From: Granulicella sp. dw_53
Lineage (GTDB): Bacteria; Acidobacteriota; Terriglobia; Terriglobales; Acidobacteriaceae
Direction of reading: 5' to 3'
DNA: 64,000 nucleotides
NCBI RefSeq assembly: GCF_018449545.1
Contig: NZ_JAAVUR010000003.1
Coordinates: 62,001-126,000 of the forward strand
The notes beneath the pieces are model-generated. The model was not told the origin of the DNA. It searched no databases and was given only the letters and a program-made list of their open reading frames with translations. The translations under genes and the position numbers were made by a program. Each line of letters opens with the position of its first letter. Within the stretch, counting starts at the first letter, position 1. This document shows, piece by piece, positions 45,187-55,491 of the stretch.

Positions 45187-48100
45187 ATGGATCTTTCAAA
45201 ATTCTTTATCGATCGCCCCATCTTTGCGATCGTCTTGTCCATCATTATCTTTTGCCTTGGGCTGATCGCAATTCCTATCCTTCCTTCGGGACAGTATCCC
45301 GAAGTCGTTCCACCGAGCGTGGTTGTGCGCACCAACTATCCGGGAGCCAACCCTAAAGCTATCGCAGAGACGGTTGCAGAGCCGCTCGAAGAAGCCATCA
45401 ACGGCGTCGAAGGCATCATGTACCTGAAGTCTGTCGCCGGTTCAGACGGCAGCCTTCAGGTGATCGTCACGTTTCGTCCTGGAGTCGATCCGGATACAGC
45501 CGCCGTGCGAGTGCAGAATCGCGTCAGCCAAGCGCTCTCCCGTCTTCCGGATGAGGTACGCCAGTTTGGGGTAACGACGCAAAAACAGTCGCCAACTCCT
45601 CTAATGTATGTAGGGTTGGCATCGAAGCATGGCAAATCTGATGCGCTCTACCTTCGCAACTACGGAGTTCTCCATGTCAAGGATGAGCTAACGCGCTTGA
45701 CCGGTATTGGTGACGTCCAGATGCTTGGCGCCGGCGACTACGCGATGCGTGTTTGGCTTGATCCAAATCGGTTGGCCGCGCGTGGAATTACTTCAGATGA
45801 TGTTGTGAACGCGATCCGCGAGCAGAACGTGCAAGTCTCGGCGGGCCAACTCGGCTCTGAGCCCTCACCGAACAAACCAGACTTCCTCACCTCCATCAAT
45901 GTTCGTGGACGCCTCACAACGGAGCAAGAGTTTGGCAACATCGTTTTGAAATCCGGTTCCAGTGGGCAGATCGTTCACCTTTCGGATGTGGCGCGCGTGG
46001 AGCTAGGTTCGAGCGACTATACGCTGCACACCTATATCGACACACGTGACGTCACCATCCTCGGCATCTTCCTTACTCCAGGGGCCAACGCGCTCGGAGT
46101 GGCCAAGCAGGTCTATGCCAAGCTTGATGAGCTATCCAAGTCGTTCCCCGAAGATGTTGAATATCAGATCCTCTGGGACCCGACCGTATTTGTGCGGGAC
46201 TCGATCGAGGCTGTGCAGCACACCTTGATCGAAGCGGTGATTCTAGTCGTGCTCGTCGTCATCGTTTTTCTACAGACATGGCGTGCTTCGATCATTCCGT
46301 TGATCGCAGTCCCTGTATCGATTGTCGGCACGTTTGCCTGGCTCTATGTGCTTGGCTACTCTATCAACACGCTGACTTTATTCGGGCTTGTTCTAGCGAT
46401 TGGCATCGTAGTGGACGACGCAATCGTAGTGGTCGAGAACGTAGAACGGTTCATCGAGCATGGGCTGAGCCCACGCGAAGCTGCACATCGTGCAATGAAA
46501 GAGGTCTCCGGCCCAATCATTGCAATCGCCCTGGTGTTATGCGCGGTCTTCGTGCCGATGACGTTCCTCACAGGCATCACCGGGCAGTTCTACAAGCAAT
46601 TTGCCGTCACCATTGCAATCTCGACAGTCATCTCCGCGATCAATTCGCTAACCCTTTCGCCAGCCCTTGCAGCGAAGCTCCTCCGTGCACCTGGCACTAA
46701 GAAGGACTGGCTTGCGCGAGCAATCGACCGTACCTTCGGTTGGTTCTTCCGTCCGTTCAATCGCCTCTTCCAGCGCAGCTCCGAGGCGTATCAAGGGGTG
46801 GTCGGACGCAGCTTCCGTTTCCGTGGCGGAGTATTTTTCGTCTACGTCTTATTGCTCGGATCGATCTACGTGCTGTTCAACCGAGTGCCTGGCGGTTTCA
46901 TTCCAACGCAGGATCAACTCTACCTCTTTGGAGGGGCGAAGCTCCCGGAAGGCGCATCTCTGGCGCGCACTGACGCCACGTTGAGAGAGATGGTGCGCAC
47001 TGCTCACGAGGTTGACGGAGTTCTCATGTTGCCGGCGATATCTGGCTACAATGCGTTGCAAACCGCGAACACTCCTAACCTCGCCACTTCATATATTCGT
47101 CTCAAGGGGTTCAATGAACGTCACAAGTCGGCGCAGCAGATCGTAGCCGAAATCAACGAAAAGTATTCTCACATCCATGGCGCGATCACCTTTGCGTTAA
47201 TGCCGCCACCTATTCAGGGCCTTGGCAATGGATCGGGCTACTCACTGTACATTGAGGACCGTGCGGGTCTTGGATATGGTGCCCTCCAGAATGGGCTCGC
47301 GGCGTTTCAAGGCGCCGTGTCGCAAACGCCAGGCATGACGTTTCCGGTTTCGTCGTATCAGTCGAACATCCCGCAACTCGAAGTGCAGGTAGATCGAGAG
47401 AAAGCAAAGTCTGAAGGTATATCTCTGACTGAAGTGTTCGACACGCTCCAGACGTACCTCGGTTCGTTCTACGTGAATGACTTCAACACGTTTGGCAGAG
47501 TCTACCGCGTGATGGTTCAAGCGGACAGTCAGTATCGTCAACACCCCGAGGACATCACCAATCTCCGGGTTCGAAATGGTGCCGGCGAGATGGTTCCGAT
47601 CGGGTCGATCGCGACCGTCACCCAAGCGTTCGGTCCTGACCCTGTGATGCGTTACAACGGCTATCCGGCCGCAGATGTCATCGGAGATGCCGACCCGCGA
47701 GTATTCTCGTCCGGGCAGATGGTCGACAAGATCACTGAGATCGCAAAGAAGACCCTGCCTCCCGGCATGGTTCTCGAGTGGACAGATCTGACTTATCAGC
47801 AAACAACTCAGAGCCAAGCTGCCGCGGTTGTATTCCCGTTGGCCATATTGCTTGTATTTCTCGTCCTGGCTTCGCTGTACGAGAGCTGGACGCTTCCGCT
47901 CGCTGTGATCCTGATCGTTCCAGTCTGTATCTTCGCTGCTTTATTTGGCGTGTGGCTCTCCGGCGGAGACAATAACATCTTCGTTCAGGTTGGCCTGGTC
48001 GTGCTGATGGGTCTTGCATGCAAAAACGCAATCCTGATCGTCGAGTTTGCTCGCGAACTTGAATTCCAAGGAAAGAGTCCCGTAGAGGCCGCTCTGGAAG

Positions 48101-48345
48101 CCTGCCATCTGCGTCTCCGTCCCATCATCATGACATCGATCGCGTTCATCGCCGGCTCCGTCCCGCTGCTTCTGGGTCATGGTGCAGGCAGTGAAGTGAG
48201 AAAGGTGACGGGCGTTACAGTGTTCTCCGGAATGCTCGGCGTCACACTATTCGGCCTTTTTCTAACCCCGGTTTTCTACGTGGCACTGCGCAAGTGGAAC
48301 GGAGCACCGTTGCGTCAAGAGGGAGGAAACGATGCGCACATCTAA
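45187..48345 (+). CDS. RND multidrug efflux permease, HAE-1 type (AcrB-like)
   Basis: A 1052-residue trimeric proton-driven pump. The N-terminus is typical (MDLSKFFIDRPIFAIVLSII). The TM4 motif GIVVDDAIVVVENVERF carries the paired Asp residues of the proton relay, and the second half repeats VVLMGLACKNAILIVEFARE with the relay Lys. Porter-domain signatures include YPGANPKAIAETVAEPLEEA and YNGYPAADVIGDADP. AAGGAG lies 9 nt before ATG 45187, so this start is preferred over 45151, which overlaps the adaptor. The adaptor is upstream and the outer-membrane channel overlaps its 3' end by 14 bp. Exported compounds cannot be predicted. Confidence 0.95.
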   Translation: MDLSKFFIDRPIFAIVLSIIIFCLGLIAIPILPSGQYPEVVPPSVVVRTNYPGANPKAIAETVAEPLEEAINGVEGIMYLKSVAGSDGSLQVIVTFRPGVDPDTAAVRVQNRVSQALSRLPDEVRQFGVTTQKQSPTPLMYVGLASKHGKSDALYLRNYGVLHVKDELTRLTGIGDVQMLGAGDYAMRVWLDPNRLAARGITSDDVVNAIREQNVQVSAGQLGSEPSPNKPDFLTSINVRGRLTTEQEFGNIVLKSGSSGQIVHLSDVARVELGSSDYTLHTYIDTRDVTILGIFLTPGANALGVAKQVYAKLDELSKSFPEDVEYQILWDPTVFVRDSIEAVQHTLIEAVILVVLVVIVFLQTWRASIIPLIAVPVSIVGTFAWLYVLGYSINTLTLFGLVLAIGIVVDDAIVVVENVERFIEHGLSPREAAHRAMKEVSGPIIAIALVLCAVFVPMTFLTGITGQFYKQFAVTIAISTVISAINSLTLSPALAAKLLRAPGTKKDWLARAIDRTFGWFFRPFNRLFQRSSEAYQGVVGRSFRFRGGVFFVYVLLLGSIYVLFNRVPGGFIPTQDQLYLFGGAKLPEGASLARTDATLREMVRTAHEVDGVLMLPAISGYNALQTANTPNLATSYIRLKGFNERHKSAQQIVAEINEKYSHIHGAITFALMPPPIQGLGNGSGYSLYIEDRAGLGYGALQNGLAAFQGAVSQTPGMTFPVSSYQSNIPQLEVQVDREKAKSEGISLTEVFDTLQTYLGSFYVNDFNTFGRVYRVMVQADSQYRQHPEDITNLRVRNGAGEMVPIGSIATVTQAFGPDPVMRYNGYPAADVIGDADPRVFSSGQMVDKITEIAKKTLPPGMVLEWTDLTYQQTTQSQAAAVVFPLAILLVFLVLASLYESWTLPLAVILIVPVCIFAALFGVWLSGGDNNIFVQVGLVVLMGLACKNAILIVEFARELEFQGKSPVEAALEACHLRLRPIIMTSIAFIAGSVPLLLGHGAGSEVRKVTGVTVFSGMLGVTLFGLFLTPVFYVALRKWNGAPLRQEGGNDAHI

Positions 48346-49774
48346 CGTCCTGCTCGCAATGGTGATGATGTTGGGCTCCACCGCTTGTTCCGTCGGGCCA
48401 CACTACAAGCGCCCAAATGTGACTCTTCCCGCTCAATTTACGGCGCCTGCCACGCCTGAACCCGATACGTCGCCCAGAGCCGATGCATCTGATCCAGAGT
48501 TTTGGCATAGCTTCCATGATCAGGAATTAACGGCTCTTGTTGAGCGAGCCTTAGCAACGAACAACGATCTAAGAATGGCTCTCGCTCACTACGATACGGC
48601 GGATGCTCTTTTGCGCTTGAGCAAATTCGACAAATATCCGACGGTGACGGCAAGCGAAGATACCGGGCGGCAGAGGCTGGCAGCAAACCAAGCTTTCGGT
48701 TTCCCGCGGAACGATCGCTTTTCGAATTCAACGATCAACGCCAGTTGGGAGCTCGATTTCTTTGGGCGCATCCGCCACAACATGGAGTCCCAGCATCAAC
48801 AACTCCTCGCCAGTGCCAACGACCTCGCAGCGATGCAGGTGACGATCACAGGTGAGGTTGTATCAACCTATATCGACCTGCGAGGCCAGCAGGAGCTTCT
48901 CCGCGTCGCACGACAGAATGCACAGAATGAGGATCGAACGGTAAAGCTTGTGGAGGCCACTTACTCTGCGGGAAGAGGAACACAGTTCGATATAGCCAGA
49001 GCCCGCACATTGCTCGAAAGCACAACGTCGCGAATTCCCGCACTCCTTGCCGCGATCACCTTGGATGAACATCGATTGGCAGTACTATGCGGTCAATCTC
49101 CGGACGCATTCGCGGCAGAACTAGAGACACAAAAGCCTTTGCCGGATCTTCCGGAACGGATCGACCCGGGCACGCCAGCAGATCTAGTTCGGCGTCGCCC
49201 TGATGTCAACGCATCGGAGCAGCGTCTTCATGCCGCAACCGAGCAAGTCGGCGTCGCGACGGCAGACCTGTTTCCGCGGGTCAATTTTGCAGGACTCTTA
49301 GGTATGTTCCAGTACCACGCTGATTCGCCCTTCGATGGAGTAAGTCCTGTAAATCTGGCTGGCCTCAACATTGACTGGTCCTTTTTGGACAGGGGCAGAG
49401 TGCGAGCCAGGATTGCGGCCAGCGAAGCAGACGGAGACGCTCAACTTGCTCAATACCAGCAGACAGTCCTCCTGGCATTAGAGGACGTCGAAAACGCACT
49501 TGTAAGATATGCGCGATTTCGGGAGCAAGATGCGCAGCTTCACCAGGCAGCGTTGGACAGTAAGCGCGCGGCCGACCTCGCAAACATCCGATTCAGAGAG
49601 GGAGCGACCGGGCTGCTTGATCTATTAGACGCCGAACGGGTGGAACTCCAGGCAGAAGACGCTTACGCAACGAGTCACTTGAGTAGCTCAAGCGCTGCCA
49701 TAGGCGTCTACAAATCATTGGCCGGAGGTTGGCCACAGCGCGTTCCTGCGACAGTCAAGGGTGCGAAGCCTTGA
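48332..49774 (+). CDS. RND outer-membrane efflux lipoprotein (NodT/OprM family)
   Basis: A 480-residue TolC-like channel. The signal peptide ends in a lipobox (LGSTAC), followed by the family hallmark SVGPHYKRPNV. Two outer-membrane-efflux repeats are visible: one beginning LTALVERALATNNDLRMALA with SWELDFFGRIRHNMES, the second with LVRRRPDVNASEQRLHAATE and NIDWSFLDRGRVRARIAASE. The periplasmic coiled-coil residues end with LADLANIRFREGATG-like sequence. GGAGG precedes the ATG by 5 nt. It completes the tripartite system with the two genes upstream and overlaps the permease, indicating coupled translation. Confidence 0.94.
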   Translation: MRTSNVLLAMVMMLGSTACSVGPHYKRPNVTLPAQFTAPATPEPDTSPRADASDPEFWHSFHDQELTALVERALATNNDLRMALAHYDTADALLRLSKFDKYPTVTASEDTGRQRLAANQAFGFPRNDRFSNSTINASWELDFFGRIRHNMESQHQQLLASANDLAAMQVTITGEVVSTYIDLRGQQELLRVARQNAQNEDRTVKLVEATYSAGRGTQFDIARARTLLESTTSRIPALLAAITLDEHRLAVLCGQSPDAFAAELETQKPLPDLPERIDPGTPADLVRRRPDVNASEQRLHAATEQVGVATADLFPRVNFAGLLGMFQYHADSPFDGVSPVNLAGLNIDWSFLDRGRVRARIAASEADGDAQLAQYQQTVLLALEDVENALVRYARFREQDAQLHQAALDSKRAADLANIRFREGATGLLDLLDAERVELQAEDAYATSHLSSSSAAIGVYKSLAGGWPQRVPATVKGAKP

Positions 49775-49982
49775 ACATCAGCGGCACTCGTCGAAGGTGA
49801 TAAACGTAGCTAAAGTGAGTGCTACGAATTTGAAAGCGAGATGCCGCAACCGCGGCGGGCGCTTATGGCGACTTCTGGGCTGCCTTTGCAGTTCTGTTCC
49901 GTTCTTCCAACTAGGCTGTATGGCTGGGGAATTCAGCCGATGCAGCGACACTAAGGGAATCAAGCGGACTGATGCTTTTAGC

Positions 49983-50996
49983 CTATTCAAATGCTTTGCG
50001 AAGTGACATCCCGACTTGATCGATAAGAGCCTTGCCTGCATCGAGCACACCAGCCATGGAAGCTAGTCCATGAATCATGCCCATCCAGCAAGTGTGATCT
50101 ACCGGGATATTTGCGGCCTTCAATTTTGAAGCATACTCATTTCCTTCATCCCGCACAGGATCATGATCCGCAGTGATGATCAGCGCAGGCGCTATACCGG
50201 TGAGGTCTGTAGTGAAGAGTGGAGACACGTTCGGATCTTCGCGGTTTATTCCAGGCGGCAGATAGGCGTCGTACCATTCGAGCGTCTTGTTATGGGAAAC
50301 GAGATAAGCGCCGGTTCCCAATTCTTTCCACGAAGGCTTTGAAGCAGTAACGTCGAGGATTGGATAAAGCAGTACCTGAAGACGTAGCGCTGGTCCAGTC
50401 TTTGCTGCTTTCTGAGCTACCCATGCAGCCAGGAGACCACCTGAGCTAGCACCTCCTATGGCGAGCCGCTGTGAGTCACCACCAATTTCGGAAGCGTGAG
50501 CGGCGACCCATGTAAGACCCACCCATGCATCATCATTCGCAGCGAGGTAAGGATCTTCTGGCGCAAGACGGTACCCCACCGAAATGACGATGCATTGAGC
50601 ACGATTTGCTAACGCCCGAAGTAATGTATCATCTTCTTCGAGATCCCCAGCGACAAACCCTCACCCATGGCAATGGACGAAAACGGGTGCGGCGGTTGGC
50701 ACGGGTCCTTCCGTATGCGGAACATACAAACGAACGGGGATCTTTCCAGCAGGACTTGGTATGTTGAAATCTTCGATTTTTGACACCGGCTCCAATGGAT
50801 ACCTTAGCGCCGTAGAGGTGCTTCTTAATTGCCGTGTTGCAACAATCCTTTCCGTTGCGGACAAGTGCACTGATGGAGCCGGACGCTGCGCTGCCTTTGC
50901 TTGGATCTGCTCTAAGAGAGTCTTTACCTGTGGGGCAAGTTCATTCATCAATGACATCTCTCTTTCACTTAGGATCAGTTTAGGATGTGCAACCAA
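49983..50996 (-). pseudogene. HSL-type alpha/beta hydrolase with in-frame TGA in the oxyanion motif
   Basis: Two open parts in the same frame make one 338-codon gene interrupted by a single TGA at 50661-50663. The first part ends VFVHCHG, then the TGA, then GFVAGDLEEDD. In intact HSL esterases this reads HGGG(F/A), so one GGA to TGA change explains the break. The second part continues SVGYRLAPEDPY, the nucleophile elbow GGASSGG, the acid region DHDPVRDEG and the catalytic His in MIHGLAS. The rest of the sequence shows no further damage, so the mutation is young. A chance restart at GTG 50579 would lack the oxyanion loop and be inactive. Confidence 0.85.
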
Positions 50997-51394
50997 CCAG
51001 CAAACAAATCAAGACAGCAATTCATTTTGTCGACTGCAGACAACGTGTTTTTGCCAATGCTCTTCAATAAAAAACACTTCGGCCGACAAATTATGCCCGT
51101 CTTTATCGAGCCAAATGCCCTAAACCTGACACCTTATACGGCGATAACATCGCAGTCCTCACAGCTTCTGCCGTAATTGTGAACTGCCATTCCAGCTTAA
51201 GTTCGGTCGCGACAGAGGGACGCGACTCCATAAGAAAAATCGCAATTAGCACAATGGACGAGTGCTCCGCTGCCTCAGATTCCGCGAGTCCTGCCCTGCC
51301 TTCATGTTTCCGGTGGCGAATAACCGCTGCTGAGCTAACCAAGTTAGCTCAGCAGCGATAAGGCGTGGCCATAACTAAAGTCGCCGATCTGCTG
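50997..51394. other. Intergenic region with long perfect hairpin
   Basis: No gene seen. It contains the 15-bp hairpin at 51325-51357 just after the end of the broken TonB receptor. Confidence 0.55.
51325..51357. terminator. Perfect 15-bp hairpin, probable terminator
   Basis: The arms CGCTGCTGAGCTAAC and GTTAGCTCAGCAGCG are fully complementary with a 3-nt loop CAA. It lies about 40 nt past the receptor pseudogene stop. No T-run on either side. Confidence 0.65.
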
Positions 51395-54014
51395 TTAGAA
51401 GGTTAGTTTGAGGCCAGCCTGCATAACTCGTGGGAGGACGCTGCCGACTGCAGTGATGCGACCGTAGGTACCGCTGCTCGGGTTGTTGTCCGGTTGACCA
51501 AAGCTGGTGCGGTTGAAGGCATTGAAGAGCTCCCAACGGAACTGCAAGCGATATCGATCGCGCGCGGTCCAGTTCTTCATGATCGCGGCGTCGCTGTAGT
51601 TGATGCCGGGTTCACGAAGGAAGTTGCGAGGGGTGTTGCCGAAGGTGCCGCCTGCATTGGGTTGGAAGGCGGTTGTCGTGAAGTACTGGTTGACCTACTG
51701 CTCCTTGGTGCCTTGGTGGGTTTGGACGGTGGCTCCGGGAACGAAATCGGCACGATCGTTGTACTGGAGCGCTCCGGAATTGTTTCCTCCGTTGCCACCT
51801 GTGATGCCAAAGGGACGGCCGGACTGGAGGGTGTAGATGGCCGAGAGTTCCCATTCGCCGAGAGTGCTGCGCAGAAGAGGATTCCAGTTGCGGAGGGCAG
51901 GAGTGGTGTAGACGCCGTTCGTCACTGAGACGAACGGGAAGCTAAGGTCGGAGATGCCACGGTTATAGCCGATGTTGTAAGGGTTGGCGAGTGCTGGACT
52001 CCCAAAGGTGACGTTGCCGGAGGAGCCGAGGTCGATGGTTTTGGACCAGGTAAAGCTGGACTGGATCTGGAAGCCACGCGACATGCGTTTCTCGGCCTGC
52101 AGCTGCATCGAGTGATAATTGCTGGTACCGAGGCTGGTGGTGGTAAGGATCTGCGCGAAGGCAGCGTTGGGACGGACACCTCGTGCAAGGGCCGCAATCT
52201 GGCCCGGGTTGCTGTCGATGGCTGTCGTCTGATGATAGGACTGGCTCCCGACGTAGGCTAGGTGGACGACGAAGTCAGAGGTGAACTGCTGTTCCACGGA
52301 CAGGTTCCAACTCTGCGTCATACCCAGCTTGAAGTCGGGACGGAAGGTCGCGGGAACTGTGACCTGACTGCCGAACTGCGAGTTTGCGGACGGAGGAGTG
52401 AGGCTGTATGCAAAGGGTGGGAAGGGGCTGGCATTTCCTGTGGGACTAAAGTTTGCCCAGGGGCTGGAGAACTGCACGGTCTGCGCGGTGCTGCCGTTGA
52501 GAGTGTACATGGGACTGAATGGGCTAATATCAGCTACGTGGTTGTAGATGGAGTAGGGCAGCGGTGCGGTGAACATACCGAAGCCAGCGCGGAATGCCGT
52601 TCGCGGAGAAGCCTGATACGCGATGGCGATGCGCGGTTCAAAGTAGCCGTAGGTATTTTTTATAAGGCTATCCGAGACACCTCTGTCGCCGGGGAAGAGG
52701 AGACCTGCAGGAGCATTGGGGAACATGGTGCTCTGTGCTCCAGGGATGTAGACAGATCCGCGTCCAGCCTTGGAGGCAGGAGGCAGGTTCGGATCCCAGC
52801 GTAGTCCGAGGGTGAGAGTGAGGTTGGGACGAAGGCGGTATTGGTCCTGCGCGTAGGCGCCGAAGAGAATACCGGTGACATCTGCGATCTCGCCGGCACC
52901 CTGGGTGAAACTTCCAACCCGGCCAAGCAGAAAGTCAGCCAGGCCCGAACCAGTGGAGTAACCATTGAAGCCGACGATGGGAGCGGCCGGGTAGAAGGTA
53001 AGCTCGCGTGCGGATTGATGCCAGAAGTCAGCTCCGACGGAGACGGTATGGTTGCCGATGCTCCTGGTGAGATAGTCGGAGAAGCCAAAGGAACGACGCA
53101 TCTCGCCAGTGAACTCAGAGTAAGGGGTACTGAAGCCACCACTGGCGTTGAGGCCCTCCGAGTAGCAGGTACCCGGAGGATCGACGATGTTGATGTACTT
53201 GGAGAGACAGAAGGAGTTGCCGGATGAGTCGAACTGAGTTCCGGCGTTGAAGACATGCATCTGGTTCCAGAACAGTGAAAGAGCGTTCACCGTGCTTGGG
53301 GTGATGGTCCAGGTATGGTTCAAAACTTCATTGAAGAACTTGCCGGTTTTACCGGGATTGATCGCGAGGATGTTGCCGGGGGTGCTACCCTCTGCGCGTT
53401 TGTAGTACTGGATAAAGCTACGCACGCTCAGACGCTGCTTGTCATTGATGGAGTAGTCCAGGCGGCCGGTGCCTTCGTCGTAAGTCTCCCTGGTTGCCGG
53501 GGCCTGGTAGTAGACGAGGCCGCTGGCTGGATCCTGACCGAGAGGAAGCACGGTCTTCGCGATCCTGATGGATGCGGGATCGAAGAGAGTGGGATAGATC
53601 TGGTTGCGCTTGCCATTGACGGTAGTAAATCCGCCGCCGAGCATAGTGGGATATGCGCTGAAGTCGCCGTTCAACATGGCTTGTGTAGGCGTGTTGGTAG
53701 CGTTGGCGGTGGATTGCGAGGATTGACGGGTGCCCTGGTAGTTGCCGAAGAGGAAGAGCTTGTCTCTCTTGAGAGGGCCGCCCAGGAAGCCGCCGAACTG
53801 GTTGCGCTTGAGAGGATCGACCTGCTTGGAGAAGTAGTTCGCCGAATTAAGGGCGCTGTTGCGAAGGAACTCGAAGACGCCACCATGAAGAGAATTTGTG
53901 CCGCTCTTGGTATCGATACTGACAACCGCACCGGGCGAAAATCCATAGTGGGCATCGAAGTTGTTGGAGATAACACGAAATTCGCTGGTGGCATCCGCGT
54001 TGGCGATTCGACGC
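51395..54014 (-). pseudogene. TonB-dependent receptor, 5'-truncated and interrupted by TAG
   Basis: A single frame encodes most of an Oar-like receptor. Homologous sequence begins abruptly at about 54008 with ADATSEFRVISNNFDAHYGF, without the signal peptide, regulatory domain or plug start (roughly 200 residues missing) and with an in-frame TAG at 54015-54017. It runs through SGTNSLHGGVFEFLRNSALN and a long barrel to HQGTKEQ, where a TAG at 51695-51697 interrupts. It continues in frame with VNQYFTTTAFQPNAGGTFGN, and the C-terminal 61 codons end VMQAGLKLTF. The upstream 270 bp do not resemble a receptor, so a deletion or rearrangement removed the 5' end. It cannot make a normal receptor. Confidence 0.85.
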
Positions 54015-54286
54015 TATTACAAGCTAAGCCTTGCCATCCAAGCTTCAGACGTCTCGTGTGCTCGGCGGTAAACATGGCATATACGCCGGGCAAACTTCTA
54101 TGCATCTTTGAACAAGGCCATCCAGTCGCGCGCCGCCTAAAGAGTAGGGAATATTTGCCTTTGAATAGTGTCTCGTTACTAATCAGTACAGGGACCTCGG
54201 AAAACGGGACGCTCAATGATTCGCTCGTTCGCGATTCCGGACATTGAATCGAACTGCGAACTCGGACACTTACGGCAGAATCATCA
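54015..54286. other. Junction between truncated receptor and cytochrome gene
   Basis: About 270 bp of unrecognised sequence, closed in most frames. The breakpoint that removed the receptor's 5' end lies at its left side (about 54010). Confidence 0.45.
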
Positions 54287-55104
54287 ATGGCAAGGAAATT
54301 TAATATCGCTGTGGCTCTACTGATCGTGATGGCATACGCCAGCACGATTGTTATTGGCCTGCGACTTAAGAACTTTTCGTTCTTCCATATCGGTGCGAAG
54401 CCTAAAAAAAATGGGCTGGCCTGGACCCCTCCGCCCCTAATACCATTCCAGAGGGGGCACTGGGAGCGAGCATTCGTCGAGGCTCTTTCATCTTTAATGA
54501 GACACCCTTGTATGCAACCAAATACACGGGTGCGAGGATGAGTTGTACCCATTGTCACGTAGAGGGTGGTATCCAGCCCTATGCTTCTCCGATGGTTGGA
54601 GTTCCTGAAGCCTTCCCCATGTTTAACCGTCGGGCAGGACGCATAATCTCTCTGAAGGATCGCATCGAGGAATGCTTTGTGCGAAGCGAGAATGGTAAGC
54701 CAATCTCATATGACGGACCCGAGATGCAAGCAGTGGTGGACTACATCACTTGGGTTTCGAAACCACAGCCTCGCGAAGAACCCTTTGTAGGGAGAGGATT
54801 AGTCCACCTTCCTTCTCTACAACCGGACCCAAAACACGGTGCCCAAATCTACGCAACGCAATGCGCAGGCTGTCACGGGCAGCAAGGGGAAGGCCGCTCC
54901 CCACTCTTCCCTCCTCTCTGGGGCGAGTACTCGTTCAACGACGGAGCAGGCATGAACGACATCACTAAGATGGCCGCGTTTGTGCAACACAACATGCCGC
55001 AGAATCGAATGGGCATCTTATCTCCGCAGGAAGCATTCGATATCTCAGCCTATATTCATTCCCAGCCAAGACCTGCCTTCAATCATGCATTTGAGCGTTT
55101 CTAA
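54287..55104 (+). pseudogene. Diheme cytochrome c (TsdA-like), frameshifted
   Basis: The 5' part (from ATG 54287) encodes a membrane anchor (IAVALLIVMAYASTIVIGL) and continues to NGLAWTPPP. From about 54440 the conserved sequence lies in another frame: NTIPEGALGASIRRGSFIF, then NETPLYATKY, leading into the first heme site SCTHCH. The second heme site is CAGCH, in a C-terminal cytochrome c domain (DPKHGAQIYATQCAGCHGQQ; FQ-type end FDISAYIHSQ). The order matches thiosulfate-dehydrogenase-like (TsdA/COG3258) proteins. One indel between the A8 run at 54404-54411 and about 54445 separates anchor from heme domains. A downstream start (54508) would give an unexported protein. Confidence 0.75.
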
Positions 55105-55491
55105 CGCAGCTCATCGAGCGTTCTGATGTAAAGTCCCCGAACGCGTTCATCTTCCCAAACAACAATGAAGGATTTATCGATACGGGAACGATCGGAGACA
55201 AACGCTGCACAAGCTGGCTCGGGATCTGAAACTGACAAAGCCGGCATTTCAGGTTATCGGCGCTCGATTGCTAGCGCCCACCACACTCCTACCATCCCAA
55301 GATCTCTTGTTCCGTTCTTATATTAGCACGAACGGTCGTGCTAATATGATAGAAGCACTTTCATATGCAATAAATTGCCAGGCAGCTATATCCTGTGCTG
55401 CATGGCTACAAGACAGTGAGGTCCTTATTTGCGGACGGCGAAACAGCACGAATGGCGAACTCTTTGCTGAATCCGAAGGAGGCGAAGCATC
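55105..55491. other. Upstream region of the hydrolase-glycosyltransferase pair
   Basis: No gene supported; an 84-codon frame lacks a ribosome site. It contains a perfect 28-bp palindrome (55320-55347), a candidate TetR operator. Confidence 0.55.
55320..55347. promoter_or_regulatory. Perfect 12-4-12 palindrome, probable TetR operator
   Basis: The arms ATATTAGCACGA and TCGTGCTAATAT flank ACGG. It lies 145 bp upstream of the hydrolase start. A related site, matching at 17 of 24 positions, occurs just before the TetR start at 59511-59534, suggesting both bind that regulator. Confidence 0.65.

Noticed and set aside
50579..50640. Separate short hydrolase starting at GTG 50579
   Set aside because: It would lack the oxyanion loop; the frame is continuous with the upstream half except for one TGA.
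50640..50663. TGA at 50661 as a selenocysteine codon
   Set aside because: Only a weak 4-bp stem follows, the position is a Gly of the oxyanion motif in this family, and Sec is not known there. A point mutation is simpler.
54508..55104. Independent cytochrome c starting at 54508
   Set aside because: Family sequence continues upstream in this frame and no signal peptide or ribosome site precedes the codon. It is the 3' part of the frameshifted gene.
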